A stretch of 14,929 nucleotides of DNA, taken from an uncultured Bacillota bacterium (lineage in GTDB: Bacteria > Bacillota_I > Bacilli_A > RF39 > UBA660). A program made the position numbers and the translations under genes. The stretch lies in the NCBI GenBank assembly GCA_946540075.1, contig CAMNHZ010000018.1, positions 1 through 14,929 of the forward strand, in the 5' to 3' direction. Under the pieces are notes generated by a model. It worked only from the letters and a program-made list of their open reading frames with translations, did not search any database and was not told the DNA's origin. Shown here one piece after another: positions 1 to 7,200 of the stretch (positions are counted from its first letter, which is position 1; every line of letters begins with the position of its first letter).

Positions 1-419
1 TCTTTTCTTATAATATCAGTTTTATACCTTTTATACTTTAATGTTATATCAGGAACACTACATTTATTCTTATTACCATAAATATATATTCTATCCTTAC
101 ACATATAAATACTTATACCAACGAAACTCTTTATATACTCTTCAATATCATTAACATTACTTACGATAATATCAGTTCGTTTCTTTTTAAACTTACGTTT
201 AAATTTCCTAATATTAACATTCTTTCCTCTAAATGACTTTAGTTTATACTTACCGCCATTAAAAATATTATTATTATAAAGAAAATTAATTGAATTAATA
301 TTGTTATTATTTATTATTTGATTTTCTAAATCTTCATCTAGTCCAATCCCTATTACTCCACCACTAAACTTATTAATTTCCTTTTTTAAATATTTCTCTG
401 CTTTAGTCATATTACTCAT
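1..419 (-). CDS. Hypothetical protein, 3' part cut by left window edge
   Basis: An open frame of 139 codons runs from an ATG at 419 leftward off the window without a stop. The start is supported by AGGTG at 426-430, which overlaps the stop codon of the upstream tcdA-like gene only 9 bases away, so translation is probably coupled. The visible protein begins MSNMTKAEKY, has a short glycine-containing strand (GVIGIGLDED, about residues 20-29), a very basic stretch (KFKRKFKKKR, about 70-80), then TDIIVSNVNDIEEYI and a beta-rich IYMCKDRIYIYG segment. The order glycine-rich strand, then a D-I-I-V strand, loosely recalls a Rossmann-type methyltransferase fold, but no cofactor or catalytic motif is convincing. 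I do not recognise the family. It is the last visible gene of the operon with the TM2 and TcdA-like genes. Confidence 0.6.
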   Translation of the reverse strand, partial: MSNMTKAEKYLKKEINKFSGGVIGIGLDEDLENQIINNNNINSINFLYNNNIFNGGKYKLKSFRGKNVNIRKFKRKFKKKRTDIIVSNVNDIEEYIKSFVGISIYMCKDRIYIYGNKNKCSVPDITLKYKRYKTDIIRK

Positions 420-428
420 AATAAACAC

Positions 429-1106
429 CTACTTAATTATATCATTAATAATAAATTTTGCACATAATAGTCCTGCCGTTGAAGGAACAAAAGCAGTTGA
501 ACCTAATACATTATCCTTTGTATCTACTGGTTTTTCTGTACTAGAAATTACCCATACTTTCTTACTTATTTTTTCTTCTTTTACCATTTTTCTAATTATT
601 TTAGCAATTGGATCATATGATGTCTTTCTTACATCAACTATCTCTAACTTAGTAGGATCTAATTTTTTAGCAGTTCCCATACTAGATATTAATTTGATAT
701 TCTTTCTTAGACAAATTCTGATTAATTCTTTTTTTACAGATATTGTATCACATGCATCTACTACATAATCATAATCTTTTTCAAACAATGAATTAATATT
801 ATTATCATCAATCTTCATATTTTTAACTGTCACACTACAATCTGGATTAATATCATTTATTCTATTTTTAAAAACCTCTGTCTTATATTTTCCAATAGTA
901 GAATGCAAAGCTATAATTTGCCTATTAATATTTGTTATATCAACAACATCATAATCAACAATAGTAATATCAGATATGCCACTTCTGACTAATGCCTCTA
1001 CAGCATATCCACCTACTCCTCCAAGTCCGACTACTAAAACTTTTTTTGTTTTTATTAAATCAAATTTATCAGGAATTAATGCTCTTAATCTTTCAAATTC
1101 ATCCAT
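429..1106 (-). CDS. tcdA: tRNA threonylcarbamoyladenosine dehydratase (TcdA/CsdL-like, ThiF/HesA/MoeB superfamily)
   Basis: Likely catalyses the ATP-dependent dehydration of t6A37 to cyclic t6A in ANN-decoding tRNAs, in the cytoplasm. The 225-residue protein shows the E1-like adenylation fold: nucleotide-binding GLGGVGG (27-33), an acidic residue ending the second strand (D51 in VDYD), the ATP-contact N-I-N-R-Q (60-63), K74, and VDACD (116-120). TcdA-specific features follow: SSMGTAKKLDPTK (141-153), KTSYDPIAKIIRK (161-173) and the C-terminal LGSTAFVPSTAGLL (201-214). These separate it from ThiF and MoeB, as does the absence of the CxxC zinc pairs. AGGAAA at 1112-1117 precedes the ATG at 1106 and overlaps the stop of the TM2 gene, so the genes are co-transcribed. 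E. coli TcdA works with the CsdA/CsdE sulfur system. A cysteine desulfurase (SufS) lies nearby here, but in a separate unit. Confidence 0.88.
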   Translation of the reverse strand: MDEFERLRALIPDKFDLIKTKKVLVVGLGGVGGYAVEALVRSGISDITIVDYDVVDITNINRQIIALHSTIGKYKTEVFKNRINDINPDCSVTVKNMKIDDNNINSLFEKDYDYVVDACDTISVKKELIRICLRKNIKLISSMGTAKKLDPTKLEIVDVRKTSYDPIAKIIRKMVKEEKISKKVWVISSTEKPVDTKDNVLGSTAFVPSTAGLLCAKFIINDIIK

Positions 1107-1115
1107 AATAATTTC

Positions 1116-1466
1116 CTATCTATAAATACTATAATACTTTGGTTTATATAATAGTGCGATTACATCAACAAGAACACCTAAACCAACAAATCCTATTGTA
1201 CAAGCATATAAAATTGTTAAAAAATATTTTTCTTCATAAAACTTATGTAATCCTAACCATCCTAAAGATACTGCAAGAGTAATTGAAACCCACTTATTAT
1301 ATGGACCTGTTTTAGTAAGTCCCATCATACTTGCTAACATATCATCAGTTTCTCTTCCTGATTTATTACTTATAATATCACTGTATTGAACTATCTTTTC
1401 ATCATCATGATTACTAACTTCTAAATCTTTTTGCGAACGCGAAGAAGTATTTCTTTTCTTTGACAT
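1116..1466 (-). CDS. TM2 domain-containing membrane protein
   Basis: A 116-residue protein with a charged, probably cytoplasmic N-terminus (about residues 1-55, rich in K, S, D and E) followed by a TM2 domain: GPYNKWVSITLAVSLGWLG (first helix about 57-73), the connecting HKFY motif (74-77), then YFLTILYACTIGFVGLGVLVDVIALL as the second helix (about 81-107) with the conserved Asp (D101) of the family. TM2 proteins are small two-helix membrane proteins of unknown molecular function, often in envelope contexts. The start at 1466 is set by GGAGATG about 10 bases upstream. This is the first gene of the TM2-tcdA-hypothetical operon. It begins only 23 bases after the T-run of the non-coding RNA terminator at 1489-1529, so either readthrough from that RNA or an unseen weak promoter drives it. 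Confidence 0.85.
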   Translation of the reverse strand: MSKKRNTSSRSQKDLEVSNHDDEKIVQYSDIISNKSGRETDDMLASMMGLTKTGPYNKWVSITLAVSLGWLGLHKFYEEKYFLTILYACTIGFVGLGVLVDVIALLYKPKYYSIYR

Positions 1467-1488
1467 TTATTTTCATCTCCATATATAT

Positions 1489-1529
1489 AAAAACCACCAA
1501 TAATACAAGCAATAATAGATATTGGTGGT
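1489..1529 (-). terminator. Rho-independent terminator of the structured RNA (or attenuator before the TM2 gene)
   Basis: ACCACCAATA (1529-1520) is perfectly complementary to TATTGGTGGT (1502-1493), a 10-bp stem around a 17-base loop, followed by five T (1493-1489) in the minus direction. The TM2 ribosome site lies directly downstream, so the hairpin may also gate expression of that operon. Confidence 0.8.
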
Positions 1530-1711
1530 ATAAAAATCATATATCGTCTAGAAGCGATTCCTATTTAACGATAAAACCGGTTTCCCAGGGGGGCATCACA
1601 TGCTAGATATTAGGATCCTTAAATTAATAAGTATTCAACACCATCTAACAATTAGATTCCCAATCGTTATACTTGTAGGTTTTTCATAACGGATATCTAT
1701 CTTCTAGACAC
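1489..1711 (-). ncRNA. Candidate structured non-coding RNA, about 220 nt, class not assigned
   Basis: On the minus strand a full sigma-A promoter (1739-1744 and 1716-1721) is followed by a segment with no open frame and locally higher GC than the surroundings, ending in a strong terminator. The predicted 5' end GUCUAGAAG (1709-1701) is perfectly complementary to CUUCUAGAC (1554-1546), giving a closing helix around a 164-nt body. Inside, AAGUAU (1674-1669) pairs with AUACUU (1634-1629) and encloses a hairpin AUCUAA-UUG-UUAGAU (1657-1643). AAAACC (1683-1678) can pair with GGUUUU (1578-1573). GCAU-GUG-AUGC forms a small hairpin (1603-1593) next to a run of six C. A closed-end RNA of this size is reminiscent of 6S RNA, but I see no signature that proves it. 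RNase P, SRP RNA, tmRNA, T-box and the common riboswitch signatures were not found. A cis-acting leader of the TM2 gene is the main alternative. Confidence 0.6.
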
Positions 1712-1715
1712 TTAA

Positions 1716-1744
1716 ATTATAACATAAAATGCAAAAAAAATCAA
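1716..1744 (-). promoter_or_regulatory. Sigma-A promoter of the structured RNA
   Basis: Reading the minus strand, TTGATT (1744-1739), a 17-base spacer and a perfect TATAAT (1721-1716). Transcription would start at about 1713-1709, exactly at the 5' strand of the closing helix. This agreement between promoter and fold is the best argument that the RNA is a discrete transcript. Confidence 0.75.
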
Positions 1745-1768
1745 ACTGTAATACTAAATACTAAAACT

Positions 1769-1800
1769 AAAATAAAGTGCCTAGAATGGCACTTTATTTT
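1769..1800 (-). terminator. Terminator of the 1799-2410 gene, symmetrical
   Basis: A perfect 13-bp stem (1769-1781 with 1788-1800) with a 6-base loop and A/T-rich outer ends. The minus-strand stop codon (TAA, 1801-1799) starts inside the hairpin. It insulates the membrane-protein gene from the RNA gene downstream. Confidence 0.85.
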
Positions 1801-2410
1801 AATACTTTTTTCTTGTCAATGTTTTTACTTTAACTTCTTCAGGTTCAACACTTTTAACAATATCTTTTAATTCATTATAATCTATTTCTTTAATATCATT
1901 TATATTTAGTTGTTGTTCTTTTTCAATATTTTCTACTAAATATTTTGCTCTTTCATCTAAAGAATCAACATTGTTTTTTATATTATCAATATTCTTATTA
2001 ATTATTTTTTTATTAGCTAAAAATAATTTGTTCTTGTTGATGTCCTCTAAAACTTTTTTGTTTTTCTTAGCATTATTATATCCTAATACACTTAAAGCTG
2101 TTCCACCAACTGTCGCATAACCAACTGCCACTAATGGAATAACTCCAGATGCTAATAATGCAAATGATAAAGTTACTGAAGCACCAGCAAGCCCTATTAA
2201 TTTTACATTTGAAACATACTTAGCTAATATTTCTTTTTCCATATTAATAGATTCTATTGATTGTTTTTCCATAGTTTTAATAATATGTTTTTCATTTTCT
2301 TCTGTATAAGGTAGTGTATAACTATTACCTGATGCAACATTAACAGTTATTTCATCATTATCAATTGTATAATTTAAAATAAAACTCTCTAATATAGTAT
2401 TCTTTTTCAT
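1799..2410 (-). CDS. Hypothetical membrane protein with C-terminal coiled coil
   Basis: A 203-residue protein I do not recognise. Residues 1-66 look soluble (a beta-like segment, then a charged helix). About 70-90 (LIGLAGASVTLSFALLASGV) and 92-111 (PLVAVGYATVGGTALSVLGY) form a glycine/alanine-rich hairpin of two membrane helices. Residues 112-185 are a charged helical region rich in K, N, E and I, likely a coiled coil, and the tail ends in KVKTLTRKKY. Both termini would lie on the same side of the membrane, probably the cytoplasm. The start is ATG at 2410, because GGAGGA (2417-2422) sits 6 bases upstream; a TTG at 2413 would be too close to that site. The gene is monocistronic, with its own promoter at 2468-2496 and a terminator overlapping its stop. 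No function can be assigned. Confidence 0.8.
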   Translation of the reverse strand: MKKNTILESFILNYTIDNDEITVNVASGNSYTLPYTEENEKHIIKTMEKQSIESINMEKEILAKYVSNVKLIGLAGASVTLSFALLASGVIPLVAVGYATVGGTALSVLGYNNAKKNKKVLEDINKNKLFLANKKIINKNIDNIKNNVDSLDERAKYLVENIEKEQQLNINDIKEIDYNELKDIVKSVEPEEVKVKTLTRKKY

Positions 2411-2467
2411 CAAAATTCCTCCACTCTCATTTTATTCTTTTTGGCCAAATCAACATGACTGGTGCAT

Positions 2468-2496
2468 ATACTATCACTAATATTCGAAAATGTCAA
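2468..2496 (-). promoter_or_regulatory. Strong sigma-A promoter for the 1799-2410 membrane protein
   Basis: On the minus strand a consensus TTGACA (2496-2491), a 17-base spacer and TAGTAT (2473-2468). It lies just past the suf terminator and about 60 bases before the ATG. Confidence 0.8.
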
Positions 2497-2503
2497 ACTA
2501 AAA

Positions 2504-2534
2504 CAAAAAAAGATTAGAGTTTCCTCTCTAATCT
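2504..2534 (-). terminator. Terminator of the suf operon
   Basis: AGATTAGAG (2511-2519) and CTCTAATCT (2526-2534) form a perfect 9-bp stem with a 6-base loop. In the minus direction it is followed by seven T (2510-2504). It closes the operon directly after sufS, so no further suf gene follows. Confidence 0.88.
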
Positions 2535-2572
2535 AATTTCTTAAAATTAATTGCCTTCTTTTTTTATATAAA

Positions 2573-3766
2573 TTAAATTATTTCTTCTTTTATATTAGGA
2601 TTATTTAAAACTTCAATAAATCTATCTATTTCTTCTTTAGTATTATAGAAATAAAGACTAATACGACAAGTATTTTTACTACCTATTGCATCTTTTAAGA
2701 TTTTAGCACAATGATTACCTGCACGAACACAGATATGATACTTATTTAAGTATATAGCAAGATCTTGTGAAAATATATCTTTATAATTAAATGCCACAAT
2801 TCCACTTTCACTATTTTCATTATACAAAATTATATTAGGATTTTCTTTTAATTTAGATACTAAATACTTTTTCAATTCCTTTTCATATTTATGAATATTA
2901 TCCATCCCAATACTATTTAAATATTCTATTGTCTTACCAAATCCTATTACCCCAGCAATATTTTGTGTACCTGCTTCTAATAATGTTGGAAGTTCATGAT
3001 ATATTCTTTCACCATCTGCAGTAAATGATGAATTCATACCTCCACCATATTCCATTGGTACTATATCGTTAAGTAACTCCCTTTTTCCATATAGTACTCC
3101 TACACCTGTTGGACCACACATCTTATGGGCAGAAAATATCAAAAAATCCATATCATAATCTCTTACATCTACTTTTATATGTGGAACACTTTGAGCACCA
3201 TCTATAACACATAAAATATCATTTTTATGAGCCAATTCAATTATATCCTTTATTGGTCTTATATCTCCAATCACATTTGTTATATGAGCAATACTTATTA
3301 CCTTTGTTCTATCTGTAATAGTCTTTTTTACATTTTCTATTGTTACTTCTTGATTATCATTTAAAGGAATATATTTTATTTTTATACCAATCATATCAGC
3401 TAGTTCAAACCATGGTAATAAATTAGAAGCATGTTCACTTGTTGTAACAAGTACTTCATCACCTTCCTTTAGATAATTCTTAAAATATCCAAACACAATA
3501 CGATTAAGTGAATCAGTTGATCCACTAGTAAAAACTATCTCTCTAGTACTTTTAGCACCAATAAAATCTCTTACTAGCTTTCTTGTACCTTCATACTTAG
3601 TATCTACTTTTAAACTATTATCGTAATCTCCTCTATGAGCATTAGCAGTATAATTACTATAATAATCAGTTACTGCTTCAATCATAGAATAAGGCTTTAA
3701 AGTTGTTGCCCCATTATCAAAATAAATTAAATCTTGATTTAAAATAGGGAAATCTTCTCTATGCAT
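2573..3766 (-). CDS. sufS: Cysteine desulfurase SufS (class V aminotransferase fold, PLP-dependent)
   Basis: Removes sulfur from L-cysteine to give alanine and an enzyme persulfide that feeds Fe-S cluster assembly; cytoplasmic. At 397 residues it has the normal SufS length. Visible signatures: TTSEHASNLLPW (108-119, His112 stacking on PLP), VIDGAQSVPH (187-196, Asp189 and Gln192 for the PLP pyridine), SAHKMCGPTG (212-221, Lys215 forming the Schiff base), and the persulfide loop RAGNHCAK (348-355, Cys353). The short loop around the active Cys marks the SufS/CsdA group rather than IscS/NifS. ATG at 3766 has AGGAGGTG at 3771-3778, which contains the stop of the preceding SufD-like gene. It is the last gene of a sufC-sufD-like-sufS operon. 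No SufU or SufE acceptor is encoded in the window. Confidence 0.95.
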   Translation of the reverse strand: MHREDFPILNQDLIYFDNGATTLKPYSMIEAVTDYYSNYTANAHRGDYDNSLKVDTKYEGTRKLVRDFIGAKSTREIVFTSGSTDSLNRIVFGYFKNYLKEGDEVLVTTSEHASNLLPWFELADMIGIKIKYIPLNDNQEVTIENVKKTITDRTKVISIAHITNVIGDIRPIKDIIELAHKNDILCVIDGAQSVPHIKVDVRDYDMDFLIFSAHKMCGPTGVGVLYGKRELLNDIVPMEYGGGMNSSFTADGERIYHELPTLLEAGTQNIAGVIGFGKTIEYLNSIGMDNIHKYEKELKKYLVSKLKENPNIILYNENSESGIVAFNYKDIFSQDLAIYLNKYHICVRAGNHCAKILKDAIGSKNTCRISLYFYNTKEEIDRFIEVLNNPNIKEEII

Positions 3767-3769
3767 AAA

Positions 3770-4564
3770 TCACCTCCTATTATCTATAATATTTTCTACT
3801 ATTTCTTTAAATTCTCCTTCTAACCCACTTAATAAAAATCCTTTTACTAGTAGCGCTTGTGCATCTTCTTTTGTTATACCACGACTCTGTAAATAGAATA
3901 ATTCTTCATCACTAAATTTTCCAATAAGTGCGGAATGATTAGCCTCAACATCATTTTCTTCAATAAGTAAATTAGGATTTATCTTACATTTTCTATTATT
4001 CATATTTATAATACGATTATTCTGATTAATAACACAATCAACTTTTCCATTATCTACTATACTAGTTACATTAAATACTAATTCTCCGTCTTCTATGTTA
4101 AGACCCCTATTATATATATTACTATATGTATTTTTATAATTATGATAAATCATCATATCATATTTTTGATGTTTACTACTTATAGTCTTAAAATTATAAT
4201 TTATTTTAGCGTCTATACCATTTAAATTGATAATATCTAATTCTCTAATTCTATCTCCATAATAAAACTTAAAAACATTAGTATTACTATTGGCTTGTAA
4301 ATAATACTTATATTGAACTTTAGTCTCTATACCTTTTCTTATCTCATATATATTAAAATTTACATCTTTATCTACATCAAAGAATAAATCTAATTTTGTT
4401 TTTTCTGTTGAATCATATTCTATTATTAACGAAGTATCTTTTAATACTTTAAATTTTAAACTATTAACATCAAATAATATGTTTTTCTCTAACAATTCTA
4501 ATTTAATATTATCATCAACTGTTTTTTCCTTTATTTCATCGTTAACTATTATTATTTTATTCAT
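3770..4564 (-). CDS. sufD: Short SufB/SufD-family Fe-S scaffold component
   Basis: Likely the SufC-binding scaffold partner of the SUF assembly complex. From the ATG at 4564 it has 264 residues, clearly shorter than usual SufD (about 430) or SufB (about 470). A beta-rich central region (about 45-190, corresponding to the beta-helix core) is followed by the family signature ANHSALIGKFSDEELFYLQSRGI (about 208-230) and a helical C-terminus (TKEDAQALLVKGFL) that normally docks SufC. The long N-terminal helical domain is missing. At the place where SufD commonly has C-S-H-G-A-T, this protein has A-N-H-S-A-L: His is kept and the Cys is Ala. The reading frame can also start at TTG 4570, which sits 5 bases after AAGGA. 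I prefer ATG 4564, overlapping the sufC stop by 8 bases. The SufB versus SufD label is uncertain. Confidence 0.82.
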   Translation of the reverse strand: MNKIIIVNDEIKEKTVDDNIKLELLEKNILFDVNSLKFKVLKDTSLIIEYDSTEKTKLDLFFDVDKDVNFNIYEIRKGIETKVQYKYYLQANSNTNVFKFYYGDRIRELDIINLNGIDAKINYNFKTISSKHQKYDMMIYHNYKNTYSNIYNRGLNIEDGELVFNVTSIVDNGKVDCVINQNNRIINMNNRKCKINPNLLIEENDVEANHSALIGKFSDEELFYLQSRGITKEDAQALLVKGFLLSGLEGEFKEIVENIIDNRR

Positions 4565-5348
4565 CAGCAATATTTTCCTTTATTACACAAGACCCAATTG
4601 ATGATACTTTTTTTTCGTCAATATTTCCATACCCATTTTCTTCTATATATTTTACTAAAGATGCATCTCCACTTTTAACAATATGACCATTCATCATAAT
4701 ATGAACATAATCAGGTTTTATATAATCTAATAATCTTTGATAGTGAGTTATTAAAAGAATACCTGGTTTTTCAACACCATAATAATCCATCACACTATCA
4801 CCAACTATCTTAAGACTATCTACATCCAAACCTGAATCAATTTCATCAAGCATTACCATACTAGGTTTTAACATATACATTTGAACAATCTCATTTTTCT
4901 TTCTTTCTCCACCACTAAAACCTACATTTACTCCACGATGAATCATATTTCTATTAAGACTTAATTTATCATATGTTTTTTCTATATCCTTTATAAAATC
5001 GAATAATTTAAATTCATTACCTAATTTTTGATGAACAGCAGTTCTTAAAAAATCAGCATTAGTAACTCCTTCAATATCAAGTGGAAGTTGCATACCTAAA
5101 AATATACCTAAACGAGCTCTTTCATCAACCGACATATTAATTAGTTCTTTCCCGTCATACATAATACTTCCTTTAGTTACTTTATATGTAGGATCTCCCA
5201 TGATAACTTTAGATAAAGTTGACTTACCAGTACCATTAGGTCCCATTATTGCATGAATTTCTCCACTATTTATTTGTAAGTTAAAATCTTTTAAAATTTG
5301 TTTGTTCTCTATTTCAACACATAAATCTTTTATAATTAAAGTATGCAT
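4557..5348 (-). CDS. sufC: Fe-S cluster assembly ATPase SufC (ABC-type)
   Basis: Soluble ABC-family ATPase that drives conformational change in the SufB/D scaffold. The 263 residues carry Walker A GPNGTGKS (36-43), the Q-loop GMQLPLDIEGVT (85-96, Gln87) typical of SufC, the signature GFSGGERKKNEI (143-154), Walker B MVMLDEIDSGLD (164-175, catalytic Glu169) and the switch His202 in LITHYQR. No membrane segment is present. ATG at 5348 follows GGAGATG. The stop overlaps the start of the SufD-like gene (GATGAATAA arrangement), so translation is probably coupled. First gene of the operon, transcribed from the promoter at 5422-5450, divergent from the RNase J gene. Confidence 0.95.
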   Translation of the reverse strand: MHTLIIKDLCVEIENKQILKDFNLQINSGEIHAIMGPNGTGKSTLSKVIMGDPTYKVTKGSIMYDGKELINMSVDERARLGIFLGMQLPLDIEGVTNADFLRTAVHQKLGNEFKLFDFIKDIEKTYDKLSLNRNMIHRGVNVGFSGGERKKNEIVQMYMLKPSMVMLDEIDSGLDVDSLKIVGDSVMDYYGVEKPGILLITHYQRLLDYIKPDYVHIMMNGHIVKSGDASLVKYIEENGYGNIDEKKVSSIGSCVIKENIADE

Positions 5349-5421
5349 AAAATCATCTCCATCTATTATTTTATCACATTATGTTAAAAAATTATTATTA
5401 AAGTTACCTTCTCAAACATTT

Positions 5422-5450
5422 ATACTAAATATAATATCATAACTAGACAA
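5422..5450 (-). promoter_or_regulatory. Promoter of the suf operon
   Basis: Minus strand: TTGTCT (5450-5445), a 17-base spacer, TAGTAT (5427-5422), about 75 bases before sufC. Its -35 box lies on the same bases as the -35 box of the divergent rnj promoter. Confidence 0.65.
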
Positions 5451-5472
5451 ATCATAAAAAAAAGTTTATAAT
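5444..5472 (+). promoter_or_regulatory. Promoter of the RNase J gene
   Basis: Plus strand: TAGACA (5444-5449), a 17-base spacer and a perfect TATAAT (5467-5472), about 34 bases before the ATG. The -35 is physically shared with the suf promoter on the other strand. Confidence 0.7.
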
Positions 5473-5505
5473 GATATAGTTATTTGACGAGAGAAAGGAG
5501 TTAAA

Positions 5506-7200
5506 ATGAAATTTACTAATAACCAAAAAAAAGATACTAAAGTATTTGCTTTAGGTGGTCTTGGTGAGGTTGGAAAGAACATGTATTGTGTAATGCATGG
5601 TGAAGAAATAGTTATTATTGATGCGGGTATAATTTTCCCTGGTGGAGATTTATTAGGAATTGATTATGTTATTCCTGATTATACATTTTTAAAAAGAAAC
5701 GAAAAAAAAGTAAAAGCACTTTTCATTACACATGGTCATGAAGATCATATTGGAGGAATACCATTTCTATTACAAACAATTAATATTCCTGCAATATATG
5801 CACCAAACCAGGCTGTAGGATTAATTAGAAAAAAATTAGCTGATAGAAATATCAAATATAAAAATTTATTTGTTTATACGGAGGATACAAAAGTTAAACT
5901 TAAAGGAATGACAGTAGAATTTTTTAGAACTACTCACTCTATTCCAGATTCACATGGTGTTTGTGTTCATACATCCAATGGTACTATAGTTTATACTGGA
6001 GACTTTAAGTTTGACCTTACACCTATTGGTCCAATGGCTAACATCCATAAAATGGCAAGTCTTGGAGAACGTGGTGTATCATTACTTCTTAGTGACTCTA
6101 CTAATGCTTTAAATGAAGGTATGAGTAAGAGTGAATCTAAGGTTGATGAAACATTATCTGAAATATTTAGAAGAACAAATCAAGGACGTATTATTATTGC
6201 TACTTTTGCATCTAATATATATCGTTTAAAACATATAGTCGATACATGTAAACGTAATGATCGTAAAATCGTTGTATTTGGTCGCAGTATGGAAAATAAT
6301 ATTGAAATATCTATTGAAGGTGGATATATAAAACACAAAGATATATTTATTAGTGCATCTGAAGCAAATAAATTACCTGATAATAAAGTGTGTTTACTTT
6401 GTACCGGTTCTCAAGGAGAACCTCTAGCTGCTCTATCTAGAATTGCGAATGGATCACATCGTCAAATTAAATTAAAAGGAGATGATACAGTCATCTTCTC
6501 ATCTAGTCCAATTCCAGGTAATGGTGCAAGTATAGCTAGAACTATAAACAAATTATATTTAAAAGGTGTTAACGTGTATACTAATACATCTTTAAGCGAT
6601 GTTCATACATCAGGGCATGGTAATAAAGAAGAATTAAAGTTAATGTTTAGATTAATGAAACCAAAATACTTTATGCCTGCTCATGGTGAATATCGTATGC
6701 TTAAGGCACATACCGATGTTGCAGTTGAGTGTGATATTCCAAGAGAAAATAACTTTATATTATCTAATGGTGATGTTCTTTCACTATATAAAGGTAAAAT
6801 AACTAAAGCAGGATCAGTAATTGCTGGTGAAGTATATGTTGATGGTAATCGTATTGGTGATGTAAGTACTGCTGTTATGAAAGATCGTAAGATTATGGCT
6901 AATGACGGTATTGTTGTTGTTATCGCTAATATTGATATTATTAATGGTAAATTACTTAATAATCCAAATATTACAACTAGAGGTTTTGTTCAAGTTAATG
7001 AAAATATTGAACTACTAAAGAAATTAGAAACAATAAGTAAATCAGCCGTTATGAAAAAGATAAACAAACCAATAAATTATACTGATATTAAAAATGAAAT
7101 AATTTCTGATTTAGCTAGTTATATATATGATGTTACTGGAAGAAAACCAATTATATTACCAGTAATTATGGATGTCAAAAAAAATGCTTTACAAAAATAA
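5506..7200 (+). CDS. rnjA: Ribonuclease J (RNase J1-type, metallo-beta-lactamase/beta-CASP)
   Basis: Cytoplasmic 5'-3' exoribonuclease and endoribonuclease central to mRNA decay and rRNA maturation in Bacillota. The 564 residues match the family length. The metallo-beta-lactamase core has the zinc motif HGHEDH (76-81), H144 in TTHSIPDS, D166 in TGDFKFD and a further acidic residue in SDSTNA (196-201). The beta-CASP insertion (about 210-360) includes GRSMENN (259-265), and the 5'-phosphate/active-site region contains HTSGHG (367-372) and PAHGEYRM (391-398). All metal ligands are present, so this is a catalytically competent J1-like copy rather than a degenerate J2-like one. A C-terminal domain follows. 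ATG 5506 has AAAGGAG 7 bases upstream. The gene is monocistronic, with a shared bidirectional terminator at its 3' end. Confidence 0.95.
   Translation: MKFTNNQKKDTKVFALGGLGEVGKNMYCVMHGEEIVIIDAGIIFPGGDLLGIDYVIPDYTFLKRNEKKVKALFITHGHEDHIGGIPFLLQTINIPAIYAPNQAVGLIRKKLADRNIKYKNLFVYTEDTKVKLKGMTVEFFRTTHSIPDSHGVCVHTSNGTIVYTGDFKFDLTPIGPMANIHKMASLGERGVSLLLSDSTNALNEGMSKSESKVDETLSEIFRRTNQGRIIIATFASNIYRLKHIVDTCKRNDRKIVVFGRSMENNIEISIEGGYIKHKDIFISASEANKLPDNKVCLLCTGSQGEPLAALSRIANGSHRQIKLKGDDTVIFSSSPIPGNGASIARTINKLYLKGVNVYTNTSLSDVHTSGHGNKEELKLMFRLMKPKYFMPAHGEYRMLKAHTDVAVECDIPRENNFILSNGDVLSLYKGKITKAGSVIAGEVYVDGNRIGDVSTAVMKDRKIMANDGIVVVIANIDIINGKLLNNPNITTRGFVQVNENIELLKKLETISKSAVMKKINKPINYTDIKNEIISDLASYIYDVTGRKPIILPVIMDVKKNALQK

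Noticed and set aside
1489..1711. Known riboswitch, T-box, RNase P, SRP RNA or tmRNA at this site
   Set aside because: I looked for the hallmark sequences of each, such as the T-box GGTGG-ACC segment, the RNase P GAGGAAAGTC segment and the SRP GNRA-loop region with AGGAAGCAG, and found none. The class was left open.
2411..2413. TTG as start of the 1799-2410 gene
   Set aside because: Only 3 bases separate it from the GGAGGA ribosome site, while the next ATG at 2410 has the normal 6.
429..5348. Functional TcdA-SufS partnership as in the E. coli Csd system
   Set aside because: The genes belong to separate transcription units with two terminators and an RNA gene between them, and no CsdE/SufE-like carrier is present. 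Proximity alone is weak.
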